From Typha latifolia (Eukaryota > Streptophyta > Magnoliopsida > Poales > Typhaceae), in the NCBI GenBank assembly GCA_019914945.1, contig CM034100.1:16751096-16815095 (forward strand): a DNA stretch of 64,000 nucleotides, written 5' to 3'. The notes beneath the pieces are model-generated. The model ran no database searches and had not been told where the DNA came from. It saw only the letters and a list, made by a program, of their open reading frames with translations. The position numbers were made by a program, and so were the translations under genes. Positions 40,601-52,400 of the stretch are shown one piece after another; within the stretch, counting starts at the first letter, position 1, and each line of letters opens with the position of its first letter.

Positions 40601-43146
40601 GATGACCTTCGCATGCCCAAAAGACATTTTAAACTTGTATATGCCTTAAAATAGGTTTTAGGTCCTTACGCACTAGAACTCATGTAATTTGATTCTAATC
40701 TCATTTTTTTTTCAACGTTTCCCTTTAAATTCTAAATTTTGTAGTGTAATTTGTATTGATCCAAGCACCAAAAGATAATGGTCCGTACTTCATAGGGCGC
40801 ACGACATGATGTGTATTACAAGAGATGAAAAGACCCCAAATTGGATTTATTTAAGGTAAGTTATACTTTATTGCTAGTGGCATAGGTCGGCATGAGTGGG
40901 CATAATGGAGTATTGAGAATTTGAGATACTCTCCTCGTACTAGTGCCTTTAATTCATTGCCACAATACATATCGACTTGTGCCAACTGTGTCGATAATTC
41001 ACTGACGTGATATGTATCAATACAATAATTACCTTGAATTTGTAAGTTGCCCTGCTAAATATGTAGGGAGCTTTTTGTCTTGTATTGTAGACTTTTAGCC
41101 ATCTTTTTCTCCCTTATTGCTTAGATCTATCCGACATCTAATTTGTCGTTATATTGCAGGAAGTTACTTATCTCCATCGTATTTTATCTCAAACTCTTCT
41201 TGAGGTTGATGTTCAGGCAATTTTCAGGTGAAGATTCTTCATGATAATTATTGAGTTTTTGTTAGCTCCATTACAACTGTCTGGATAGTATTTGTTACCT
41301 GTATTGTGAATTTGTAATCCCATTTTTGTTGGTCAGAGTCTTACTGATGCGGAAAATACAATTACCTTTGGCTTAGAAATTCTGCACATTAACTACATAA
41401 TCTAACTTAGCATCAAGTGCAGGAGGCTCCTGCCAATGCAGGGTCATGTTATCTAAATAGTCTAATTAAAGTGGTTGTTTCAATAAAGTGTAGGATGTTC
41501 AACTTTATGATAAAAATATTAAATTATACCTATTTTGAAAACTAGGGGTGTAAATGAGTCGAGTTCAAGTGAGCTCAGCTCGGCTCAAAATGGAGCTCGA
41601 GACGAGCTGGCTAATAGGGGCTCGGCTCAAGAGGCTCACGTCTAAAATATTAAATATTATTTTATTTTGAGAGAGCACATTTTAATAACCTAAGAACTTA
41701 GCTATAAAGGCCATCTCAAGTTTGTTAGTTTTGGATGTGGGACTAAAGTGGAACTTTATTTAAAATAAATAACACATTATCTTGAAGAATATAGTAAGTA
41801 GGATTCGAACTTGTGTCTTGGGTAAGGATAAATATACTATAACCAATTGTGCTAGAATAACTTTAGATAAATAAGAAAAACTATATATATATAGTATATA
41901 TTTCGAGCTAATTTGACTCAAGCTTGAGCGAGCTAACTCCAGCTCGGCTTGGCTTGGCTTGATTAAGTTTTCAAGCTAAAAAACTCAGCTCGACTTAGCT
42001 TATTTAGAGCTTGAGTCGAGCTCACGAGTCTCACAAGTCAGCAAGCTTTTTTGACAGCCCTATTGAAAACCCTTGAAAACTGGGCACTATATGGCTGTAG
42101 AAATATTTTTAATACAACATCCCTTAAGTGCAGTATATTTCATTGTCTAATACGCTTTATCATTGAATAGTCTTTTTTTGCCCCTCTAAAGCTTCTTGTG
42201 ACCCTATTTGACCTGTGTTATATAAATGTAGGTTCTTAATTTCATCATTTCTTGATAGAATTAATTGGATGTATACACCAATCATTTTGCTACTACATGA
42301 ATGTAAGAAATTTATCAGTCCAAGGGCTAATACGCAACCTGTCATTATTGAGGACTTGGGGATTTGGCAATGTCAGCTTATGCATGACACAGTGTGATAG
42401 GAGCCAAGTACAGCAGTCAATAGACTGCTATTCTAGGGCATATCATGGTCTCTTTGGGTCTTGCTCAAATCTTGAAGTTCCATAAAGAGATTGGCAACCA
42501 CCTGTCTTATGTATCAGAGATACAACAAAAGTGAAACCAAATTGGCTAGCCCAAAGGTGTCTAATCTGATATAAGTAAAAGCATGATCTTGGCTTGGCGT
42601 CTATCAGTGTGCACATTATCAAGAAATATTACAAAATTCTGTATTGTTAGTAGATCAAGTAGTAAAACAGAAACATCGTTGCCTGTGGGAATGTATTTAG
42701 TTGTTGGTTGAACTTTGACTATTGAGTGCCATATTTAAGAGTGTTTATCTGAAATATTATAATTCTTTCATGGAGTAAAAATGGCTAATATTGCATTACA
42801 TGTTTATGTCCTCTCATCCAGGCAAGTGGTACAAATTTTTCATTCACATATTACCGAAGCATTTTCAAAATTGGAGGTCAATACTCCTCAAGCCAGGAGC
42901 AGGTTATTTCTAGACATTATACCTTTCTACTTCTAGTCTCCAGCTAAAAAAATACTGTATATCATTCTATCTGAAGCTTTTCTTTCTGTTGATCAACCAA
43001 TCAGATTATACCGAGATGTTCAGCATATTCTTGGATGTATCCGCAAATTGCCTTCTGATAACTTGAGTAAAGATGACGTGCCAAATTATGGTCTTTTGGA
43101 TAAATTTTTGGCCGAGAAATTAGGTCCAGAGGTTGCCCAAGAATGA
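22621..43146 (+). CDS. VPS54: VPS54, GARP tethering complex subunit
   Basis: Eighteen exons: 22621-23436, 25430-25492, 26012-26091, 26644-26761, 27706-27780, 28820-28976, 29071-29159, 29834-30093, 31202-31373, 31489-31572, 31740-32095, 32439-32592, 36309-36390, 37834-37913, 38992-39153, 41160-41227, 42822-42902, 43005-43146. The sum is 3039 nt, 1012 aa, near the usual plant VPS54 length of just over 1000. All junctions are GT-AG and in phase. A Ser-rich N-terminus is followed by a coiled-coil-prone segment (LQERLTQYLDVVEMHLVREI...), the Vps54 N domain, and the C-terminal domain (exons 9-13, e.g. GRWAKLLGVRALLHPKLRLQ). Role: tethering endosome-derived vesicles at the trans-Golgi with VPS51-53. 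Introns make up 85% of the span; the largest is intron 12 (3.7 kb). Short open frames in the introns are not genes. Confidence 0.95.
33760..35400 (-). mobile_element. Decayed Ty3/gypsy retrotransposon fragment
   Basis: Inside VPS54 intron 12, antisense to the gene. Reading the minus strand from right to left gives, in gypsy order: a pre-RT piece with PPAKVPYWMAPLDLEELRRQ (near 35350-35270), the RT active site YLDD (35079-35068) in IYLDDIAVYS, an RNase H start with FEVHIDASNFAFGNVLVQD (near 34650-34590), and an integrase piece with VSMDFISTLPKVRDKG (near 33920-33870). The frame is broken by stops and shifts. A part of the RT between the pre-RT piece and MPFGLTNA appears deleted. I find no LTRs. 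It is a dead remnant. Confidence 0.8.
36480..36800. repeat. Cryptically simple CATA/TATG-rich tract
   Basis: Within VPS54 intron 13. Dense imperfect CATATG/ATGCATA/ACATAT units make frames open on both strands (36509-36739 and 36578-36811) that are low-complexity Tyr/Ile/His/Met products, not genes. Confidence 0.7.
41543..42062. mobile_element. Non-autonomous hAT-type element
   Basis: 520 bp in VPS54 intron 16. It is flanked by a perfect 8-bp target duplication TTGAAAAC (41535-41542 and 42063-42070), the duplication length of hAT transposons. The ends are short inverted repeats: TAGGGGTGTAAATGAG on the left and the complement of TAGGGCTGTCAAAAAA on the right. Both subterminal regions are packed with GAGCT/AGCTC motifs. 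No transposase is encoded. The centre contains a tRNA-like A box and B box (separate entry). Confidence 0.82.
41790..41870 (-). repeat. tRNA-derived (SINE-like) segment
   Basis: On the minus strand an A box TAGCACAATTGG (41854-41843) is followed about 32 nt later by a B box GTTCGAATCC (41810-41801), the spacing and order of an RNA polymerase III internal promoter. The flanking bases do not fold as a full tRNA cloverleaf, so it is a tRNA-like relic or SINE head rather than a tRNA gene. It lies inside the hAT-type element. Confidence 0.5.
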
Positions 43147-44846
43147 TCATGTAAAAGTAGAAACTGTCTTCCATAAAAGGTTGTTAAGAGAAATCAATTC
43201 AGTGATGGAAATAATTCCAAAATCCCCCTTACATGAAACGATTTTTCTGCAGGTATCATTGGAACCTCCCTTACCATTTCTATTCACTTCTTTTTTCTCT
43301 TCTGGTACAATCTTTTTGTTTATCCTTGTTGAGATGAGCAAAGAATATCAATATTAGGAAAGCATCCTTAAAAGCTATATCAGGTCAGTAACTTATCTTT
43401 GGAATTTGTGCAGGGTGCTTCTTAATCATTTGTTTATGGAGAATCTGCCTGATTCGCTTGCCATTGTTGAGTAAGATGTTAGATTACCTTGAGTTGCTAT
43501 TTTCCATGAAAGGATTTTCTATCATTATGCATTTGGATAGTTATATTGTGTTATACCCTTTGCCCGAGTCAACCAGTAGATCCATTTTGGGATCAATTTC
43601 TTGAGTTCCATTTGCAACACGACAATGTATAGTATATATTGATTGGCAAGCCTCTAAATTCTTTGAAGCTACAGCTATTCGATGCATAGGTTCTTTCTCT
43701 AAGATCCTGAGCACCGCCAGACACCGAGTTTAAATGGTGGTCATGTATTAGATTCTGTGAAGGGTGTAATTTTTTTTTGTCAAAATATAGAGAATGAGAT
43801 TTGAACTTGAAAAGTCAGTGTTGGCAACAAAGAAGATACTGTTGATATGAACAACAGATTGAAGGTGGACTAGTATTGTTGTTTTCTTTGTTTAATCCTG
43901 CATATTTATGTAGTAAATATTCTCTTTTTTACTTTGTTGTCAGATTGTTTAGTGGAAAACTTTTAACTTAGGATGGATATCATCAGGGACTATCAAAGGA
44001 GTTTTTCTATTTGTGCATCTGTGAGTTGAGACCATATACTGTCAAGAATACACTCAGTGGTCGAACGGAGTAAGTCAAATCTGGTTTTGATAACGAACCG
44101 GTCTCCAATTGGACAGGAGTTGCTGAAATGTACCGGTTTCCATCGAGCATAATATTAAAAAAAGTTGATCATCTCATGTTTTCAACAGGGGACTGGCTTG
44201 TGGCCTTTGGGCACTGTGTACTTTCCAAGTGCTAAAGAGTGGGAGAACTATTAGCAGGCAAAAAACCCAATGGCATCCAAACTGCACTTTCAGAGAGTAA
44301 GCTTTATATATCAAATTTCAGCTCAACGATAAATTATAATCACTAGAAGGGCTTTTAAGCACAATTGTTAACACCGAGTCTTCGAGAATTGAGGAAGTTT
44401 TATTGTACGAAATGACTTCTCCTGATATGATTCCAATGGGCTGGCCCAACCCAAATGTTCTTAACACGAGGCAAAACATGGCTTGTTGCCGGTATTGATT
44501 GGTGACAGCCGGTCTAACAGCCCCAAAGAGACTGGACAGTTACTACATTGACAACACGACAAAGATTGTAAAATTATCTCAACAAATTTTGTCCAAACTA
44601 TGTCTGGATCTAACTAGATCACCTCTTAAAACTTAAATCCTTAAATAGGTACATATTTTGAATACGTTAGCTGTCAGCTCATCAACCCCCCGGAAGAAAG
44701 CCGCAAACATCTGACCAAGAATAAGACTCTGATAAAATTAGCACTTAAATATATTACAATCGAATAAATTAACTGGAGAAAATATTTATTGCAGCCAATA
44801 AAGCTAGAAAAATATCGGATTGTGATCATATGAATTATGAGGTGAT
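43147..44846. other. Intergenic, VPS54 3' flank
   Basis: Contains the VPS54 3' UTR at its start. No further gene seen; short frames here lack recognisable motifs. Some sequence may be old transposon debris, but I cannot assign it. Confidence 0.4.
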
Positions 44847-45460
44847 TTGGCAACTAACGACTGTGCAAGGAGGTGGAAATCCACGCGTAATTCTAGAAGG
44901 TTTAGCATTTTATATTTAACGGATTTTTTGTTTAATTTTTTGGTTTATAGAGAAAAAAAAAATAGTAGGCTTTTTGATAGGCGAGAGAGAGAGAGAGAGA
45001 AGCACATGTGTTGTTTATCGCTTAGCGAGCACGAGTTTAGTCAGAGATTGTCACTCACGTGGCGTAAGACGACAATTCACGTGGACACAGCCAATCACGC
45101 CGCGCCAACTAGGACTCAGCACACGACACACGTGGAGGTGCGATGACACGAAACAGTCGACGATCCGAGTGAGCCGAAGGTGATGACGCCATGCTCACGC
45201 AGCGATGACAGGGGTCCCACTCAAAACGGGAGGAGGAGGAAGAGGGGGACACTTGGGACGATTCGGAGACGGGTTGCTGACGAGGGGACACGTGTCAGTA
45301 GCAGCAGTATTAATATCAATGGAGGAGGCAGTTGTTTGAAGGATATCTTTGTTGGCATTGCTACGTCAAACAGATGGACTAGCTCAACATTCTCCACGTG
45401 CATGTACCTACGCCCATTACTTTGCTACCATCCTGCTTTAATTAATTAGTTCAAAGATTA
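44847..45460. promoter_or_regulatory. G-box (CACGTG) cluster, no associated coding gene
   Basis: Five CACGTG palindromes at 45056, 45078, 45129, 45289 and 45395 within 345 bp; chance expectation is about one per 4 kb. Most read as ABRE-like ACGTGG/ACGTGT contexts. A (GA)n tract is at about 44983-45001. The stretch is GC-richer than its surroundings. TATA-like sequences lie on both sides (minus strand near 44907-44913; plus strand near 45489-45509), so transcription direction is undecided. Small frames on both strands have no family signature. bZIP or bHLH (PIF-like) factors bind such motifs. Confidence 0.5.
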
Positions 45461-46909
45461 TTCAACGAATCTTCTTCACCACTTACTAGTGTTTATATAT
45501 ATATAAAGTAAAAAAAAATGGATATGACGACAAAATTTATGATGCTATGTTAATTCACCACTTGCTCTAAAAAGTTTACAAAGTTATTTTAGAGAACAAT
45601 TAATGATCTTTATATTATTACAAGAGACTCCCCTTTGACTGTGTTAACCTACGACTAGTGTGGTAGAGGAAGGTAGGAGCCTTGATCAATTGTCTCCGAC
45701 CAATAGGTTTGAATCCTACGATTTAAAGTTTAAAGTTGGATGATACAAGAATGTTTGGTTTCTGTCCTCTTTTTTTTTTCATAGCAGCTTTTTTCTTGTC
45801 GTGTTTGGCAGTGACCCAAGATCTTGTCATCCATTTTTCCCCATCATTAATCGACGGTTGGAGATTATCTCTATAGTTTATTTTTCTAAACACAACTTAA
45901 ATCTGCCATTTTTTTTTTAATTTTTATTTTTCTTCTATGGCTCGGTGAAATATACATGGATGTGCATGTTAGAATCAGTATGAGTCCCAACAAAAGGCTT
46001 GTGGACTTCTTATCACTAGTATTTCAACTTGATCAGCTATTTTTCTTTTAATCTTTCTTTTGTGTCCATCGAGCTTAATATCTATGTTCTTATTTATTAT
46101 TATGTGTATGTGTGTCTCACTCAAGTAGCAGGAGCTTCTCAAGAGGTCGTCGTCCTATCTCCTCTATTTTATTATTGAGTATTATACTTGTATCTTGGAA
46201 TTGTTAAGACTTTGATACCCTTTCTATATTATGCTGACTGTAGTTTATAAGTTTGGGGTTTCTCTTAATATATTTTTTTTTTATTCTCCTGTATCAAAAT
46301 TTATAAATGTTACGGGCTTTCACCTTAGAAAAAAGAAATCAAAGATTTCGTTATATGTAGAATATTTTCGACTTAACAAGTTATTTCTCGATGGTGTGAA
46401 CTAAATATCGTTAGTTAATTTTGGCGTCAATTAAAAATTAATGAGTCGATTAACAGTTTCATTCGATTTGAGATCTCATTAAATGTTCAGAATTTGACAG
46501 TCAATATCTATAGGGTCTGCTCCTTCCTGAACAGCAACATGAGGGTCTGAGAATTGATCTCCAATATGTTATGTTGAAATATGCACTTCTTTCCACTACT
46601 TTGAGTTGAGTGCCTTTTTCTGAGCATCCACATCTTGAATGGAGGCAGCTAAGTGCCAGCATTAGAAGACTGAAAGATTTCACCCCCTCGTCTATTTTGG
46701 TGCTTAATTTCACAAAGTTCTAGCAGTGCTACTATTCAAACAGTAACCTCTTCAGGAGATTAAAGGAACAAGAAGTAAACAGGACATGGGAGAAAGATCA
46801 AATGCAGTAGTAATACTAAAAAAGCAACCACACGCAACTTACTTTTGCAATCTTGGAGAGCTTCCTTCCAGTTAATAAGTGACGAAGGGGAGAAGAAGAA
46901 CCCAAAATG
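45461..46909. other. Intergenic, includes MIR530 3' side
   Basis: No coding gene. The right-hand few hundred bases are probably the 3' part of the MIR530 primary transcript. A tRNA-like relic lies at about 45656-45716. Confidence 0.4.
45656..45716 (+). repeat. Possible tRNA-derived relic
   Basis: A-box-like TAGTGTGGTAGAGG (45656-45669) and B-box-like GGTTTGAATCC (45706-45716, one change from consensus), about 36 nt apart. No complete acceptor stem, so not a tRNA gene. Possibly a SINE head. Confidence 0.3.
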
Positions 46910-47009
46910 GCATATAGCTGCATATGCACTGCACCTCTAGAGGAAACTCCAATCTTTCTTTCTTTGAATTCCTCTAAAGGTGCAGGTGCAAATGCAGCTA
47001 TATCAATGC
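46910..47009 (-). ncRNA. MIR530: MIR530 microRNA precursor
   Basis: On the minus strand the 5' arm carries, at 46996-46976, a 21-nt sequence beginning TGCATTTGCACC and ending GCACCTTT, matching plant miR530-5p as I know it. After a loop of about 20 nt (AAAGAAAGAAAG...), the 3' arm reads CCTCTAGAGGTGCAGTGCAT and ATGCAGCTATATGC, pairing with the 5' arm along nearly its whole length; the expected star is near 46919-46939 (AGGTGCAGTGCATATGCAG). In rice miR530 targets a PLUS3-domain protein and negatively affects grain yield. A TATA box and G-boxes lie just upstream. Confidence 0.92.
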
Positions 47010-47087
47010 ATTCTGACCGGAGAAACCACACAAACCCTCATCTCGAACTACTTACTACTTCAAAGCAACAAGCTAAGTAGAGAAAAG

Positions 47088-47116
47088 AGGAGGAGGAGGA
47101 GGAGGAGGAGGAGGAG
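47088..47116. repeat. (GGA)n tract
   Basis: Imperfect GGA repeat running into GA repeats to about 47126, in the presumed MIR530 5' leader (CTCC-rich on the transcribed strand). Confidence 0.85.
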
Positions 47117-47166
47117 AGAGAGAGATGGTTCTTGATTTGAAGAATAGAAGGCAAAACACACACGGG

Positions 47167-47174
47167 TATTTATA
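47167..47174 (-). promoter_or_regulatory. TATA box of MIR530
   Basis: TATAAATA on the minus strand, about 160 nt upstream of the hairpin, with transcription start expected near 47140. Confidence 0.6.
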
Positions 47175-47241
47175 GATGGAAGGGGTGGGGGGAGAAGCAC
47201 GAGATGCTCTGGAATTCTGGATGCATGGTGGGGTTGCCTCT

Positions 47242-47269
47242 CACGTGTTGGAAGATGGCAATTCACGTG
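47242..47269. promoter_or_regulatory. Two G-boxes in the MIR530 promoter
   Basis: CACGTG at 47242-47247 and again at 47264-47269, 70-100 bp upstream of the MIR530 TATA box. In rice the phytochrome-interacting-like factor OsPIL15 is reported to activate MIR530 through G-box elements, so this arrangement fits known regulation. Confidence 0.6.
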
Positions 47270-48177
47270 GGATTTGGAAGAGTTGCCAATTGGAGGGAGC
47301 CATGGAGGATTTGGCCAAGTGGAGGGATCGAGGTTTTTTTCTTCTTTTTTTGTGCATATGCCGACGCAAACGTAGTTGGTGGTTGCTAAACCCCTTCACT
47401 TTTCGAGAGTGGACGTGTCGACGAGGAAATATCTACTTTGCGCCTTATTATCGTCCAGTTACACTGCACTTAGGTTTATGTTTTATTTCTCTTTCCTTCT
47501 TTCTTTTGTAAACAAAAAAAAAAAAAAAGGAAGGAAAAAAAGAAGTGCTCTTAGCTCAGTTATATTTATTAATATAGAAGAAAATCGTAAGATTACATCG
47601 ATCCAAATGAGAACTCAACAGGAGGTCAGACAGAAGATAGCAATCACCTCCCTGGGAAGAATCCTGGCAATTATACTCCCTCTGCAAATAGCCATTAGAG
47701 AATCTTAATTAGTTGGCCAAACACTTTGCTGAGTTTTCCCCCGGATTGCAGTCCTCCTCCACGAGAGGACCAGTAGGGCTTTTAGATGGAACATTGAGGA
47801 CGTGGGGCACCAACCACCAGTAAGGAGGAGCTCCAAAAATTGGAGGTCAATCAGAGAGGCCAATATTATTGGCCTGTCGTTGCATGAACTAATTATCCAT
47901 TATTCCTACTACTTGGAGGATTTTTCAAAGTGCATTCAATGTGTAACCCTTGGTGTAAACCATTTCAGTTTGTGACAATTTATTAATTATTCTTTTTTTT
48001 TTCTTTCCCTGAATTCATATGATTAGATTTGAGATGTTTTACATCTAGCATTCTTGCTTTGGGTTTGCCAAAACGACTTCAGACTTTTTCGGTAATTCGT
48101 GTCACGTCCTAGTCTCATAGGATGACAATGAGTCCATCATCTATAATATATCTGGACACTTGGGCATAGTTTGCTTA

Positions 48178-48340
48178 GAGGTTTTGTTTTTTTATAATTT
48201 ATTTGTATTTAACTTTTTTTTAATTTAATATATAAAACTAAATGCACATTTTATTATAATAAAGTGTATATAACTTATATATACGGTGCATATTAGTGTC
48301 CATTATTATATAAAAAATTTAAATGTAATTGCAAAACCCC
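48178..48340. mobile_element. MITE-like element, copy 2
   Basis: 163-bp AT-rich element with short inverted ends (GAGGTTTTG on the left, CAAAACCCC on the right), related to the copy at 2717-2875. It is flanked by TTTGCTTA (48170-48177) and TTTGCTTC (48341-48348), a 7 of 8 match that may be its target duplication. Confidence 0.55.
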
Positions 48341-49400
48341 TTTGCTTCGCATGCAAGAATTTTAGTTGAACTTGATTAGAAAATACTAAATTGCTAAGTT
48401 AAAGAGATAGAGTAAGAAAGAAAAATAAAATGTACATAAGTTTGATTTAGTTTAAATGAATTCACACATTACAAATTTAAGTCAAAAAATAAAAAAATAA
48501 AAATCTCTATAAAAGTAATAATAACATCCTCTATTTTAGTTTGCCGGATGCAGTGCCAAAAATAAAATTTTAAAACTTTTTTAATATAAGTTTAACTTTT
48601 TTTAAGGTTAAGATTCACAAGTCCACAAGCTTTCCTTTGCAGGCTTATGTCGCTCAACCAAGGAGCATTTTAATCTATTTATACGACATACCCTTAATTT
48701 TTCTCTAAAGTTAATATTTTTTAACTTTTTTTATATTACAACAAAGGTAATAATGAGAATCATTTTAGCTTATAACCAGATACCCAATTTTCTTAAAACT
48801 AATTTAAGGTACTAAAAATGAGACTAAAAGTAATTCTATTTAGCAGCGTTCAAGTGTTAACACCCGTTTCAAACGAATCCAGAAGAGATAGCCAAAGCAC
48901 ATCATCCATCCACTCTCCCAGTCCTTATTTACCTAACTTAGCTGGAGAAAAGACAACCTCAAATTAACATATTTGGATTGCATACAATGCACCTGAATTT
49001 GATGGTTTGGATTTGTATGTTGCTCACACATGGGCAATGGAAAGAAAAAAAACAGAATAAGTTTGATATATATATATATATATATGTATATACATACATA
49101 CACAATTTATGGGCCAGGTTGCCAACAAATACATGTATGACCACTTGTTGTTTTATTGTTTATCACCTGTAGAAGCTCCAGAAAAAACTCCAACAAAAGT
49201 ACAATTAGAATATGACTTCAAATAGACCCTTGATACGATGACACCCGTATACTGCAATTTTAATACGAAAAGAATTGTTTAGAGAACTAGTTTCCAACAA
49301 CAAAAAGAATTAAATTACCAGGATAGCAGTCCCCTGTTATTAGAACAAGCTAACGTCGGGGTCTATCAAGTTATTGTTGTTTATGAAATTTTTTAACTTG

Positions 49401-52400
49401 TTACCCTGCAACACAACCACGGAATAGCATAAGTTTATCAGAAAATAAATTGCACGTAAAACTAAACAGGGGAAAACAAAAGCTGCTCACCAGTATGTTT
49501 TCCATCCCGAAATTGTGCATTTTTAGACGACTTAAATGTTTCTAGAAATTCTTTAGCCTTCTGTAGTTCCATCTTTTGCCTGGCCCTATCCCACTTGTGT
49601 TCAGCAGCTAAAATCTCAATAATGCGTGGCAATGCCCGTCCTGCTGCATCGGTATCAAGAAAAGCAAGCCGAGACCTCCGAGCAATGAAATCAACAGCAG
49701 ATTCACAATACTCGTGACGAGCACAATATGCAACCTCAGCCTCCAGATATGGGTATCCATGAGCGAGCCGCTTTCCTAGATTTTCATTCTGTGAAGCAGG
49801 TTGCATGAGTGCGTCAGCTATTTCAAATAAGATTCCAGTATGACGACTAGGGTTAGAGTATTGCAAGTTAATATGCATAACAAACTTTCGGTCAAGTTGG
49901 TCAAGTTGACACGGTGATTTAGTAAGTCGAAAATGCATCATTGAATCAACCTAGGGCTACTGTTGGATTCTAGTTTGATAAGAAAACAGGTGTTTTAAGA
50001 ACAAGCACCCAAAAGATGTAGGCTCAATTTAGAGTAAAAGAATAGGCAGGATTTGATCCATAGTATTGCTATGATGAGGCAAAAATTCACCTTACATGCA
50101 GAGTTAAATATCCATGTTGTACCTTTGCCTAGTCTATTGATATTCTCAGGTAGATGCAGAAAGAGCTTCCATAGAACTTCTACTAATTATTTCATTACAT
50201 GAATGTTTCCATTAAAAGAGGATTTTAACCACGGGGATAAAGCTACGTGCATCTTGTCCTTACCATACCACACAGTCGCCAGGCCTCATTCTTTAGGATG
50301 CTCTTATTGAGGGAGGATTTAACTAATAAAAGAAGCGCTGGACATGTAGGTGCATCTTCAAGAAAATGAACATTACCTTACAAATTAAATATTCTAATTA
50401 GCATAAAAGGTCAAAGATGACAAACAATAGAACTACCAGAAGATAGCATTATCTACTTATTCAAGCTAACAAGTTCATGTAGCCCTTCAATGCATTGCTG
50501 CTGTTCCTTTTAAAACTAAAATGTTGTGAGACACTTATAGAGTTAGAGTGCATATGATGTCATCATTGCAAACAGACTTGGAACTTAACCAATTCGATGC
50601 CTTGAAATTTACCTATATCAAGTTCTCATTGTTCATCTGGAAGCTAGCTAAGATGTGATGTCATTCTATGCAACTCCAAAGTCAGTATATACACAATGGA
50701 AAAGAAAATTTTGATTTACATTATGTCAAATTTCAAAGAGAAGAGTTTTTGCAAATAAAATACTATAAGACTTGTGTATACTATCATAAATACAAAATGA
50801 AATCCACTAATTCCCACCTGAGCAATAGTAGCTACTCGTTCAGCCAAAGTCCCGTATGCATGAGACAAATGCTTGGAAAGAGCACTGTCCATTACACCAG
50901 GAATAACCTTTCCACGATGTGTCTTCTTCATGCGTATATAATGCTGAGCAAGTATGGTGAATGATGCCGGATCCCAACCATATGCACCAACAATATGTAG
51001 ATGGTCGGTCACACAGCCATTCACAGGCTTCAACTTCCCTGACTTTATAGCTGCATTAACTGCATCCTCGGCCATGCTGAATAACAGTAAATCAGAATAG
51101 TGAAACTCTTGTTATGTTATTGTCCACCATAACACAATAAGAATAAACATGGATCGCGGGAAATAAACTAGAATCACCACAAGGACGATCATATAAATAT
51201 CCATTAGATAATCCAATTGTGAATAGCTGAAATAATCACGAAAATTTATGAATTCAGTGAAAGAAGACAAATTTCAAAACATTTTTTTTTAATGTTTGAG
51301 TTGTCTGAAGTTGCAACTATGTGGTGACCATCTCACTATGCCCATTAGCCAAAGGGTAGTATGTTAGAGATAGCTCTAGCAAAGACATTTCCAGAAATTT
51401 TTCATCCTTGTCTAATATAATGGCCTTTTAGAAGGTAATGCAGTCTATGAGTTTCACAATGAAAAACTTCACTATGTATGATGCATCGCCATAGCTGATA
51501 CTCAGTTGGAACAGGATCAGTTAGCACATCAATCCAAGGTTAAATCAAATGCTTGGGTCATATATTGTTATTCACCTATTCCATTGTTACCTGATATTTT
51601 CCTGCATTACTTAAAAGTAGAGAATACTTAAGAGTAGAGAAAAAAGTTAATGTTACTATCTAGTTAAAACCATGGATTGTTGTGCTGGTAGCAATGAGGT
51701 TACGGTTGAGTACCAGCAATGGTACTGGGGGATATCAGAATTTCCTCTACTTGAAGATTTTCCAATTTGACTATCTACTTTTAAGTTATTACATATTTAA
51801 ACATACTCCTACAAAAGCACTCTGCCTGAAAAGCTATGAGCCATCTCATCCCTTGGCAATCCAAATAACACAGCTGCCTTCCAATTGATGAAAAGAAATA
51901 ATGTTAAAGAACTGTTTTAAAAGAACCTGGAGGATATGAAATCCCATAGCAGCACATTTAAGTAATATTTGTCGATGATAAACAGAATGCCCTGTAAATG
52001 AACTTTTTACCTTCTATATGTAGTCCATTTTCCACCAGTAATTGTGATTAATCCAGGATAATCTTCACATACAACATGATCTCTAGATATACTCTCAGTG
52101 CTCTTTGCTGATGGATCCATAGCCAATGGTCGTATACCACTCCAGGCAGAAAGAACATCTGAGCGCCTTACCTGAGATAATTGCCAGCTATACATATAAT
52201 TAGTTTATAAAGAACTTATATGGGCAATCAGATATTTGTAATGTAAAATTCTGATAAACAGAAAAGCACAGGTGTGAAATTTTTTGGCCATAGTTCTTCT
52301 CAACTATCTATGATTGCTTTCATACTGAAATTATACTCCATAATAATCTTCAACCATCTCTCCCCGTTTTCATACTGAAATCACACTTACAAGTTATAAC

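Larger units (their letters stand above)
47010..49400. other. Intergenic: MIR530 promoter and SDP6 3' flank
   Basis: Besides the MIR530 promoter elements, a GGA-rich tract (47088-47116), a MITE-like copy (48178-48340) and a TA repeat (about 49066-49085) it shows no gene. Small frames at 47176-47708 overlap promoter sequence and are not supported. Confidence 0.4.

Noticed and set aside
45109..45449. Several 60-89 aa frames in the G-box cluster
   Set aside because: Open on both strands due to GC-rich, low-complexity sequence; no motif and no good start context.
47176..47708. Plus-strand frames of 110-111 aa
   Set aside because: Overlap the MIR530 promoter; Phe/Leu-rich low-complexity tails and no homology I recognise.
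47858..47876. Short palindrome AGGCCAATA-T-TATTGGCCT and weak resemblance of 47640-47760 to miR395/miR399-like words
   Set aside because: The palindrome is short and isolated; the microRNA-like words are out of order and do not sit in a hairpin with a matching mature sequence.
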